Positions 44,101-49,969 of a stretch of 49,969 nt of DNA are shown here, in pieces. Each line of letters begins with the position of its first letter. The first letter of the stretch is position 1. The DNA is from Cyanobacteria bacterium SBLK (GTDB taxonomy: Bacteria; Cyanobacteriota; Cyanobacteriia; Cyanobacteriales; Spirulinaceae). The translations under genes and the position numbers were made by a program. The DNA lies in assembly GCA_017746715.1 (NCBI GenBank), contig JAGHZQ010000058.1:1-49969 (forward strand). Direction: 5' to 3'. Below the pieces are notes generated by a model. That model worked only from the letters and a program-made list of their open reading frames with translations. It made no database searches and was not told the DNA's origin.

Positions 44101-45489
44101 ACTGTTTCAACTCCTGTAAAACCCAATATTAGTATTCGTTCTTCACCTGTGGATTATATTTTTGCATCGGCGGGTGCGGATGGTTTTATAAAACTGTGGA
44201 ATTTTGACGGAACATTGATAAAATCTTTTAAAGCACATAACAATGAAGTTCTCAGTATCAATTTTAATTCGACAGGAAATATAATTATATCTTCGGCTAG
44301 TGATAATACTGTCAAACTTTGGACAAGGAAAGGAGAACTGATAAAAACCATTACTGGACATACTGGGGTTATCAATGAAGTTCATTTTACTGACGATGGC
44401 AAAAATATTGTTACAGCTAGTGATGATGGAACTGTCAGAATTTGGGAACTAGAAACCATTAATCCTGATATTGTTGCTGAACATAGGGATTCAGTTACTG
44501 ATATAGAATTTAGTCCAGACGGGCAAAAAATTGTTACAACAAGTAAAGATAAAACGATCAAGCTGATAAATCGTAAAACAAATTCTGTAACAAATCTTAC
44601 AAATCATAATGAGGAAGTAACTAAAGTAAGTTTCAGTCCAGATGGTAAATTCATGATTTCATCAGAGAGATTTGGTGATTTCTTTAATATTTGGGATCAA
44701 GAGGGAAATTTAATAAAGAAAATAGCGTATGCTTTTGAATATGAAGATTTTGGAACAATAGAAGAAGTAGAATTTAGCCAGAAGAAAAATTTTATAGTAT
44801 CTGCTGGTCGTTTTGCATTAGGAGTTTGGGATGATAAGGGAAATCCAAAGTATAATATCAAGGTAAATCCTGATGATGATATTGATATTAGTTATTGGAA
44901 TCTATCTATAAGTCCCAATGGTGAATTTATTTCAGTTTATAAGAATCCAAATACAAGAGTATTTATTGAAGAAGGTGGACTCAAAATATGGGATATAAAT
45001 AACAAAAAAGTATTTAATTTAGATGGGAATAAAGCTGCATTTAGTTATGATGGAACAACCATCATAACATCTGGAGGTGATGGGATTCTACGCTTATATA
45101 AAATAAATGGTGAGCTTGTTAAAGTTCTAACTGGACATAACAAATTTTTAACAAGTGTCAAATTTAGTCCGAACAATAACATGATTGCTTCTTCCAGTGA
45201 AGATAAAACCGTTAGAATTTGGAGTCGGGATGGCACATTAATAGAAACTCTAGAACATGAAGTACCTGTAACTGCATTAGACTTTAGCCCTAATAGCAAA
45301 ACTCTAGCCGCAGCACTCGATAACGGCAAAGTTATTTTGTGGAATTTAGATATCGATAATCTTTTAGCAAGAGGTTGTGACAGAATACGAGACTATCTTC
45401 AAAATAACCCCAATGTTGCACCCGAAGATAAAAAAATGTGTAACGGTGTTCCTGCACCAAAAAATCAATCATATAGCAAGTCCATTTGA
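41170..45489 (+). CDS. Caspase-nSTAND ATPase-TM-WD40 conflict protein
   Basis: A 1439-residue protein. The N-terminal caspase (C14) domain begins KRVALVVGINCYPFLSN. The catalytic His is in LLYFAGHGWQ (H97) and the Cys is in WLDCCHSGE (C148/C149). An nSTAND1 ATPase starts at CPYKGLAYFDFNEEDPQYFY, with Walker A GMSGSGKSSVVRAG and Walker B VVLAIDQFEEVFTLC. A TM segment lies near 690 (GTVSGVILGLAGLAGWALV). WD40 repeats follow (VDVSPNGELIASAGQDGTVK, FSPDGQKIVTTSKDKTIK, FSPNNNMIASSSEDKTVR). STAND ATPases oligomerise on sensing a trigger and activate the fused effector, here a metacaspase-like protease. Its STAND-WD40 half is built like the trypsin protein at 11174. The substrate may be encoded divergently. 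Confidence 0.93.
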   Translation: MKRVALVVGINCYPFLSNEKGQPQDLQKAAEEANRIADLLGNYGDFEVYRFPTKEGTSQIDPRGEIGKKELGEAILQVFAPQGNVIPETALLYFAGHGWQKQVNGRSEGFLFASDSCPEEEDWGLSLQWLRKVLEVSQVRQQIVWLDCCHSGELFNFADTNLVTFFEKQQDRCFIAASREFEEAIGGVLTPALLEGLDPHKSSEGWVTNVSLAAFLEKTLKNAPQHPIIRNPGGEILLTGKQGIKGNVCPYKGLAYFDFNEEDPQYFYGRAALTRELLEKVRSRSFLAVLGMSGSGKSSVVRAGLLYQLKQGAIPGSSQWTIYTPFTPGEHPLSSFQQAVGVEIGQFEAVIKAAATERVVLAIDQFEEVFTLCREARERQLFFQGLLGAVERLKSKLCVVVVMRSDFFGKLTEKAYGGFAKAIEQNLLTVQPMSEGELKEAIVNPAEKVGLEIDRELVTQMIADVSGSPGNLPLMQYTLTQLWDEKKLNRLMLTDYTRLGGVKKALENHANGVYESLSEEEKKVAKRIFLELTRLGEGTEDTRKQVRQQDLIHSPQLREVVEGTIQKLANAKLLVTGEEEIAGKRVAVVNIAHEALIRNWGLLGQWLKDNRAALLRKQEIEDAAREWRDKGKGKDKNYLLQGTRLGAAEDYQQRFGESVPLSNLAQEFVRRSVTHRKNSRRTLAGTVSGVILGLAGLAGWALVNGADAQIRADSASSESLYASDRKLEALVAGIRAAKRLKSPLGMIGARSDTRIQAITALREAVYGLQEANRIEGHNGPVLDVDVSPNGELIASAGQDGTVKIWGREGKLLASVPEESPQNTQGKSIWESISAVAFSPDGELIAFPARQDIQLVNSQGQIFKILKYSGDESPLSDLGITKIRFSNNGKMIAYSGYDNKVWLKNIEGNLISVLPHESSIIDENVFDLSFSYDDKLIATASASGTIKLWDINGKLFKIVKHKQSENEVLSDFNRNYKSTVSTPVKPNISIRSSPVDYIFASAGADGFIKLWNFDGTLIKSFKAHNNEVLSINFNSTGNIIISSASDNTVKLWTRKGELIKTITGHTGVINEVHFTDDGKNIVTASDDGTVRIWELETINPDIVAEHRDSVTDIEFSPDGQKIVTTSKDKTIKLINRKTNSVTNLTNHNEEVTKVSFSPDGKFMISSERFGDFFNIWDQEGNLIKKIAYAFEYEDFGTIEEVEFSQKKNFIVSAGRFALGVWDDKGNPKYNIKVNPDDDIDISYWNLSISPNGEFISVYKNPNTRVFIEEGGLKIWDINNKKVFNLDGNKAAFSYDGTTIITSGGDGILRLYKINGELVKVLTGHNKFLTSVKFSPNNNMIASSSEDKTVRIWSRDGTLIETLEHEVPVTALDFSPNSKTLAAALDNGKVILWNLDIDNLLARGCDRIRDYLQNNPNVAPEDKKMCNGVPAPKNQSYSKSI

Positions 45490-45709
45490 GTTGTAAACAA
45501 GCAAATCAGTAATGACAAGGGTTTCAGCCTGCTTCGCATTCACGACTCAATTAGTTTTGCTATAGAACATTAAAACTATTCAAATAACACCTCTGTCAAC
45601 TCAGTCTAAAATTCTAACTCAACTGAAGATATAATAGGCGATCGCATCGAACAAGATTCACATGATACAATTTGAAGGTTACTTCGTAATGATTCAGGGG
45701 GGATTCACT

Positions 45710-46081
45710 ATGACTTCAGCATCCCATGAGCAACCTACCCTCATTCGCACCGAACGGGGAATAGCGATCGCAGGGACTCGCATTACTCTTTATGACGTGA
45801 TGGACTATTGGAAAGCTCAGTATCCACCCCAATTGATCCGTGAAAAACTCGGTCTTAACGATGAACAGATTCGTTCAGCCTTAGACTACATTGAAACTCA
45901 TCGCACTGAGGTTGAAGAAGAATACCAAGAATTTTTACAAACCGCAGAAGAAATCCGGTGCTACTGGGAACAACGAAATCGCCAAAAATTTGCCGAAATT
46001 GCAGCCAAGTCTCCTCAACCCGATCAGGAAAAACTTCGTGCTAAACTTCAAGATTGGAAAGCTCGCCTTGAGCTATTATGA
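45710..46081 (+). CDS. DUF433 antitoxin-like protein
   Basis: A 123-residue protein with the DUF433 helix-turn-helix-like core: PTLIRTERGIAIAGTRITLY, DVMDYWKAQYPPQLIREKLG and LNDEQIRSALDYIETHRTEV. DUF433 proteins are VapB-like antitoxins that bind DNA and neutralise PIN-fold toxins. ATG at 45710 has a GGGGG run about ten bases upstream. The stop overlaps the next ATG by four bases (ATGA), the usual toxin-antitoxin coupling. The helical C-terminus (EYQEFLQTAEEIRCYWEQRN) probably wraps the toxin. Confidence 0.85.
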   Translation: MTSASHEQPTLIRTERGIAIAGTRITLYDVMDYWKAQYPPQLIREKLGLNDEQIRSALDYIETHRTEVEEEYQEFLQTAEEIRCYWEQRNRQKFAEIAAKSPQPDQEKLRAKLQDWKARLELL

Positions 46082-46470
46082 ATTTCCCGATCGACTATAA
46101 CTTAACCGGAGATGCGGTTTTATTCTGGGGAACCCTCTCAGCAGAAGGATGGCTTGACCTGTTATCGATCCGCTTTTTGACATTTCAGGAGATTGGATTG
46201 CCAATGGATAGCAGCGATCGCGTCGTTTGGCAATTTACTCAAACCCACCAGATGATTTTGATAACAGCTAATCGAAATATGAAGGGAAATGATTCTCTTG
46301 AACAGACAATACGCGAGGAAAATACACCGACTTCCTTACCAATTCTAACCGTTAGCAACCCGGATCGATTGGATGAGAGTAGCTATCGGCAAAAATGTGT
46401 CACTCGTCTCATTGAGATTTTGCTCGACTTGGAAAATTATAGGGGAGTAGGTCGAATTTTCATTCCGTAA
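46078..46470 (+). CDS. PIN-like (DUF5615-type) toxin of the DUF433 pair
   Basis: A 130-residue protein coupled to the DUF433 gene. The core SSDRVVWQFTQTHQMILITA followed by NRNMKGNDSLEQ is like the DUF5615 PIN-like fold, in which conserved Asp and Asn residues line the active site. PIN toxins are metal-dependent ribonucleases. The N-terminal segment (LSAEGWLDLLSIRFLTFQEI) lacks the canonical first catalytic Asp motif, so activity is uncertain. Homologues in cyanobacteria are often mislabelled as acyltransferases. The pair looks complete. Confidence 0.7.
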   Translation: MNFPIDYNLTGDAVLFWGTLSAEGWLDLLSIRFLTFQEIGLPMDSSDRVVWQFTQTHQMILITANRNMKGNDSLEQTIREENTPTSLPILTVSNPDRLDESSYRQKCVTRLIEILLDLENYRGVGRIFIP

Positions 46471-46501
46471 AACGGCAGTTATTTTCGCATCTACCAACCC
46501 C

Positions 46502-47014
46502 TTAAAAATCATCCAACCGAATTCGCTTCTGTTCAACCTTTCGCATCTCTTTCCCATCCCAACAGACCTGCATCCGACGCAGAGCCGTTTCCCCTTCCAA
46601 TTGATTGATATCCAGACAAAAACTCGCCCAAACGGGTTTCGTCGAACTGCGAGAAACCAACGGCACGTCAGGGGGAAGATGGGGATCGAGATACTGCATC
46701 CAAAGCCGCTTCCACCCTTCCTCGCTTTCCCCATAAACCACATAAGCACAGCCCAATCGCCCGCACATTCCCTCCGTATTAAAATCCACCCAAACCAAAC
46801 GGGGGTTCGAGACCATTTCGGAAACTCGCACCCGCCCTTCTAACCTCGAAATCGGTACGGTGGAATTGTCCTCGATAATCTCCTCCAAGACGGGGCGATC
46901 GAAATAAGACTCGGCAGATTGCCATCGCATCGCCTCCCTTCCCCCACAACTCCCCAACAGCAAAACCGCCCAGAGTAACGCGATCGCCCGACCGAACCAT
47001 TTCCCTATCCTCAC
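46502..47014 (-). CDS. Putative lipoprotein
   Basis: A 170-residue exported protein. The signal peptide MRIGKWFGRAIALLWAVLLL ends in a lipobox LLGSC, so Cys22 or so would be lipidated and the protein membrane-tethered. The mature part contains WVDFNTEGMCGRLGCAYVVY and SFCLDINQLEG; paired cysteines suggest disulfides outside the cytoplasm. No family is recognised. It starts one base after the stop of the secreted protein gene and is the last gene of the ParA/M23 cluster, which hints at a cell-surface or mating-pair function. Confidence 0.7.
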   Translation of the reverse strand: MRIGKWFGRAIALLWAVLLLGSCGGREAMRWQSAESYFDRPVLEEIIEDNSTVPISRLEGRVRVSEMVSNPRLVWVDFNTEGMCGRLGCAYVVYGESEEGWKRLWMQYLDPHLPPDVPLVSRSSTKPVWASFCLDINQLEGETALRRMQVCWDGKEMRKVEQKRIRLDDF

Positions 47015-47015
47015 T

Positions 47016-47543
47016 CTAACTCCCTCCTTTAACTACAACATTACTGGGAATTTCGATGCCCAACTGCCGCAACGCCCATACTTCCTCATCCCACCATTCC
47101 ACGGCATTCTCCCCTTCTGCCGCCTCATTTACCTGTTGCTGCAACCCTTCTCGTCCCAATCGTTCCAACTCCCCGCGATAGAGTGCGAGGGTCAACTGAC
47201 GACCGATTTCCCGCTCTCCGAGAACTTCAGCGAGAGAAACATCGCTGCCGCTAATATCGAGGAACTCTTGGGTGCAATCTCCCCCACCTACAGGACGAGA
47301 CACGACTAAAGGATCGGGGAAGGGAGTATCGGGTTGATAGAGGTGGAGCAAAACATACTCCTTCCCTTCGTATTGGGTCGAACCGACAATCTCGCTGCGA
47401 GCAAAAAAGCCGTTCCAATCGGGAATGCAGGTTTGCAACGCCTCCACCGTTACTCCAGCAGAAGAGCGATCGCCCGTCCCGACAACCAGCAATGTCGTCA
47501 CCAATGCCATTCCCAACCACTGCCAAACACGCTTAACGTTCAT
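47016..47543 (-). CDS. Secreted hypothetical protein
   Basis: A 175-residue protein with a Sec signal peptide (VWQWLGMALVTTLLVVGTG, cleavage near SSAG). The mature region has LQTCIPDWNGFFARSEIVGS, YVLLHLYQPDTPFPDPLVVS, a lone CTQEF Cys and a C-terminal helical, acidic part (LGREGLQQQVNEAAEGENAV). No family is recognised. It follows the lytic enzyme gene by nine bases and precedes the lipoprotein gene by one, so all three form one operon of envelope proteins. Confidence 0.65.
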   Translation of the reverse strand: MNVKRVWQWLGMALVTTLLVVGTGDRSSAGVTVEALQTCIPDWNGFFARSEIVGSTQYEGKEYVLLHLYQPDTPFPDPLVVSRPVGGGDCTQEFLDISGSDVSLAEVLGEREIGRQLTLALYRGELERLGREGLQQQVNEAAEGENAVEWWDEEVWALRQLGIEIPSNVVVKGGS

Positions 47544-47552
47544 TTCAACCTC

Positions 47553-48548
47553 CTAAAAACGAATCAAACTTTGGGGATCGATCGCTGCTCCTTTGGGAGT
47601 GCGCCAATCCGAACCGTTGTAGCGATATACGCCAAAATCCAAGTGCGGTCCCGTGCCGTATCCCGTCGCCCCGGATAAGCCAATTTGCTGTCCCTGACTT
47701 ATCTGTTGCCCCACTCTCACTTCGATCGCATTGAGATGAGAATAGCGGGTTTTCATGCCATTACCGTGGTCAATAACAATGGTTTTGCCGTAACCGTCCC
47801 ACCATTCCGCACCAATGACTGTGCCGCCATCTGCTGCTTTAATGGGGGTATTCATGGGAGTGCCGAGATCGACGGCAGGATGATACTTACTGCACCGAGC
47901 GCAGGGTCGAGAACGAGGACCGAATCCGCTCGTAATGGGATAACCCGGAGCGGGGTTAATCAATCGTCCCGTTGCTCCCATTCCTTTCGTATCGGGTTGC
48001 CCTTCAGACTCTTTAGGAAGGATTGCGCTGCAATCGGGATTGCCCCCTCGAGCGTTGTAATACTCCCTTGCCTGCACTCCATAACCGTAGAGGCTCAAAC
48101 GCCCGTGTGCGTCGCTGTAACCCGCGTCCACCTTCGATCCCGAACCTCCAAACCATTTCTGCGTTACTCGCTCGATGAGGCGATCGCCCGTGAAATTCCC
48201 ACCACTCCGGGGGTCGATTTGCCGTTTCGCTTGCTCGATTAAGTTCTTCACTTCCGACTGAAACGCTCGCTCCTGTGCTTCGGGGGGATAATATCGCATG
48301 ATTTCGGCTTGGGTTGGACGATAGCCGGAATTGAGCTTGTCGAGCCATGCTTTCCCTCCCGATACTTGCGAAACCTCATTTTGCATCATGGGAGTGTAGC
48401 TCATGGTTTGATATTTCCCGATCGCCCTGCCGCAATTGCGTCCGCCATCCGCACAGGTATAAATGCCTGTTGCCATGTATCCCCCACTGCCACGAGACTC
48501 AATCGAGGCAATGGCTTCGGACAGTCCATCGAGAGAAATCCCTTCCAC
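47553..48548 (-). CDS. Lysozyme/SLT-like plus M23-like peptidoglycan hydrolase, probably N-terminally truncated
   Basis: A 331-residue protein. Residues about 10-180 resemble a lytic transglycosylase/lysozyme domain (LSEAIASIESRGSGGYMATG, CGRAIGKYQTMSYTPMMQNE, ERVTQKWFGGSGSK). The C-terminus is an M23-like domain with HPAVDLGTPMN (HxxxD ligands), TRYSHLNAIEVRVGQ and GPHLDFGVY. In canonical M23 enzymes the last motif is HxH; here the second His is Asp (HLD), which may impair zinc binding. No signal peptide precedes the lysozyme-like domain, although the substrate is extracytoplasmic. The GTG start lies inside the ParA-like gene in a different frame. Enzymes with this pairing serve conjugation systems. 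Confidence 0.75.
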   Translation of the reverse strand: MEGISLDGLSEAIASIESRGSGGYMATGIYTCADGGRNCGRAIGKYQTMSYTPMMQNEVSQVSGGKAWLDKLNSGYRPTQAEIMRYYPPEAQERAFQSEVKNLIEQAKRQIDPRSGGNFTGDRLIERVTQKWFGGSGSKVDAGYSDAHGRLSLYGYGVQAREYYNARGGNPDCSAILPKESEGQPDTKGMGATGRLINPAPGYPITSGFGPRSRPCARCSKYHPAVDLGTPMNTPIKAADGGTVIGAEWWDGYGKTIVIDHGNGMKTRYSHLNAIEVRVGQQISQGQQIGLSGATGYGTGPHLDFGVYRYNGSDWRTPKGAAIDPQSLIRF

Positions 48549-48846
48549 AAGCCACTTGTTCGTGGACGTTGGCGGGTAAATTGACCAGTACGGGTTTTTC
48601 GAGAGCTAACTCGAAGATGCGATCGACGCGATCGACTTCTAAGGAGGAGAGGGCGATTTCTTCGTTGGCGACTTTGAAGCTGATATCTCGAATGCCATCG
48701 TAGCATTCGGCAACATCGTTGTTAGAGTCGGCATCCACGAGGGCGCAGTCGATGCCTTCGCACTCGAAATAGTGCGCCAGACAGCGAGAAAACATACTTT
48801 TCCCCACTCCTCCTTTTTCTCCGTCCACGAAATGAATGGTTGCCAT
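48499..48846 (-). pseudogene. ParA/VirC1-like ATPase, truncated
   Basis: The first 100 residues are a ParA/MinD-type ATPase with deviant Walker A GEKGGVGKSMFSRCLAHYF, a Walker A' region CALVDADSNNDVAECYDG and the strand ending VLVNLPANVHEQV. Family members are usually 200 residues or longer. Here the frame ends after a short unrelated tail (ACGRDFSRWTVRSHCLD). The alternative frame reads NKWLVEGISLDG, as the family would be expected to continue, and then runs into the lysozyme/M23 protein. A deletion plus frameshift probably joined the two genes. ParA-like proteins in such clusters act in plasmid segregation or mobilisation. Confidence 0.7.
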
Positions 48847-49048
48847 ATCGGGTTTTGCAATTCGTTTTCGTCGATTTTAGGAAGTGGGAATGGGGAAAGC
48901 GATCGCTCGGGCGGGCTAAAATTGTGACCGTACTGGGTCAATCTCAACGAGTCATTTGGATTGTCCTCTCTGCTATTCTTGTCATGCTTTAAGTTACACA
49001 AGCTGATAACTTCTGCTTTGCCCAAACTACTCAGCGCATTACAAAGCA

Positions 49049-49618
49049 CTATACATTGACATCTCTAAGCACATCTAATAATTCTTGTAGAGTAAAATAA
49101 ATATAATAAAAAACGGGTTTTCCATTAATATCAATTGTCCCATAATGATAGTGCCGTTCATGAATATTATGATGATAGTATGTAAATGGTTCTAGATTGG
49201 GTTCTTTAACTCTTTTTCCAGATTTTTTATCTATAAGAATTCTAAAGTTGGGCTTTAACCGACTAACTGATATTGGAGTGCATTTTTTATCAAATGTAAT
49301 TCCCCACTTGGGGGAAAATTGCAATTTCCCATTTGAATCACGTTGACCTAAATTAGAAAAGATATTTTTATAAAAATATTCTAATTTTTTAGTTTTGAAA
49401 TCTTTTTCAGTAATAATTTTAGGATAGGTAACTTGAGATTCACGTACACTAATATCGATATTTATGATTCTTTTAAAAAATATATCAACTTTTTTAAAAA
49501 TATATTCTTCTACAAGCTCTCTTTGTCGATCTGTTTTAAAAGATATCAAAGGAAGATAGCTACTTTCAAACGCATAGTCTTCAGGATAAATATCTATATT
49601 TTTGAAATTAAAATTCAT
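49049..49618 (-). CDS. AT-rich hypothetical protein
   Basis: A 189-residue protein that I do not recognise. It is rich in Ile, Phe, Tyr and Lys (YIFKKVDIFFKRIINIDISV) and ends with the block THYYHHNIHERHYHYG-like His/Tyr cluster (residues about 145-162) and a final helix LQELLDVLRDVNV. The His/Tyr cluster could bind metal or be catalytic. Base composition is much more AT-rich than the rest of the window, with no GCGATCGC sites, which suggests recent transfer. The start overlaps the previous frame's stop by four bases, so the two were probably an operon. Confidence 0.55.
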   Translation of the reverse strand: MNFNFKNIDIYPEDYAFESSYLPLISFKTDRQRELVEEYIFKKVDIFFKRIINIDISVRESQVTYPKIITEKDFKTKKLEYFYKNIFSNLGQRDSNGKLQFSPKWGITFDKKCTPISVSRLKPNFRILIDKKSGKRVKEPNLEPFTYYHHNIHERHYHYGTIDINGKPVFYYIYFTLQELLDVLRDVNV

Positions 49619-49840
49619 AGGTTTTCCTCAAGATACGAATGTTGAATTAAGAAAAAATTGGCTTTAAATACAAAAATACCTTTTGGGTTTAGCGATTTGT
49701 CAATTTCTCCAAGAGAATTTTCTGGAGAAATAAATTTATAATAGTAAGGAATAAAAAATAAATTTTTCGAGATTTTGTGTGTTTGCTGAAGTGCCAATTC
49801 ATAAGTTAATTGTTTAAGAATATCGTTATTATAGCAATTA
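49615..49840 (-). pseudogene. 3' fragment of an AT-rich gene cut by the IS630-like element
   Basis: About 70 codons read as a plausible protein end (ILKQLTYELALQQTHKISKN, FFIPYYYKFISPENSLGEID, FFLIQHSYLEENL). The frame extends to 49902 only by running into DNA that belongs to the insertion sequence. It overlaps the next gene by four bases. Family unknown; it shares the low GC of its partner. Confidence 0.45.
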
Positions 49841-49969
49841 TCGAATGGATGAGGTACACTAGGAAAAAAGGAGGTCAAAAAAATAAATGAAAGCATACTC
49901 AACAGATTTTAGAAAAAAAATTATCGAAACTTACGAAGAAGAAAAAATCTCACAAAGAGAGTTAGCAAA
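49836..49969 (+). mobile_element. Left end of an IS630-like element, continuing beyond the window
   Basis: The boundary near 49836 is approximate. It is set by a TATAGCAATT sequence and by the point where the minus-strand gene fragment loses its character. IS630/Tc1-type elements insert at TA. The element carries the transposase start at 49887. Confidence 0.5.
49887..49969 (+). CDS. IS630-like transposase, N-terminal part
   Basis: The window ends after 27 codons. MKAYSTDFRKKIIETYEEEK followed by ISQRELAK is the usual N-terminal helix-turn-helix opening of cyanobacterial IS630 transposases. GGAGGTC at 49870-49876 lies ten bases before the ATG. The catalytic part is outside the window. Confidence 0.8.
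   Translation, partial: MKAYSTDFRKKIIETYEEEKISQRELA

Noticed and set aside
48639..49049. Minus-strand 136-codon frame upstream of and over the ParA gene
   Set aside because: It overlaps the ParA-like frame, whose Walker motif is clear, and its own sequence matches nothing.

Overview
The window is accessory DNA of a cyanobacterium, most likely a filamentous one. GCGATCGC-type palindromes (HIP1) are scattered through it. The gene families are typical of that phylum: DUF1822, CHAT/TPR proteins, a filamentous haemagglutinin-like protein, hybrid histidine kinases and STAND ATPases with WD40 tails. Both ends lie inside insertion sequences. The left edge is the terminal inverted repeat of an IS701-like element, and the right edge is the 5' end of an IS630-like transposase. 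The window therefore looks like one contig broken at two repeats. A T4SS coupling-protein remnant, a tyrosine recombinase, a PolA-type polymerase, a ParA-like fragment and a lytic transglycosylase/M23-like protein suggest a plasmid or a decayed integrative element loaded with conflict and defence genes.

Region by region: (1) 1-7.9 kb. A minus-strand operon reads sigma factor > DUF1822 > CHAT-TPR protease > secreted FecR/TPR-like protein > filamentous haemagglutinin-like exoprotein. The last gene is cut by the IS. (2) 8.1-10.7 kb. An MrfA/YprA-like helicase (DEAD box plus DUF1998-type Cys-rich tail) is interrupted by a single in-frame TGA. (3) 10.8-15.7 kb. A Trypco1-like small protein is followed by a trypsin-nSTAND-TM-WD40 protein. 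(4) 16.1-18.4 kb. A NarL-type regulator, a REC-histidine kinase and a hypothetical gene. (5) 18.4-22.2 kb. A compact ubiquitin-like conjugation operon (triple ubiquitin-like protein, E1 with a DUF6791-like N-terminus, DUF6527) diverges from an XRE regulator and an ImmA/IrrE metalloprotease. Four half-sites in mirror symmetry lie between the two units. This is the most interesting system in the window.

(6) 22.3-29.2 kb. A hybrid kinase, a truncated coupling protein, a membrane-anchored CHAT protein, and a possible 2.6-kb mini-element (5'-truncated gene, methyltransferase, recombinase) bounded by 14-bp direct repeats. (7) 29.4-38.6 kb. A PolA-type exonuclease/polymerase, a 1393-residue Dna2-like Fe-S nuclease/SF1 helicase, an AAA+ ATPase, a protein with basic N-terminus and acidic tail, and an AlkB-like dioxygenase. 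(8) 38.6-46.5 kb. A DUF4326-like protein, a coiled-coil membrane protein and its partner, a caspase-nSTAND-TM-WD40 protein, and a DUF433/PIN-like toxin-antitoxin pair. (9) 46.5-50 kb. Cell-envelope genes (lipoprotein, secreted protein, SLT/M23 protein), a truncated ParA and an AT-rich remnant next to the IS630-like end.

The genes share one theme: protease- or conjugation-based signalling attached to sensor modules. Two STAND-WD40 proteins carry different N-terminal proteases (trypsin or caspase). Two further CHAT proteases, a ubiquitin-like system and a nuclease-helicase make this a dense conflict-system island. Product calls rest on motif recognition by eye. No database search was run.
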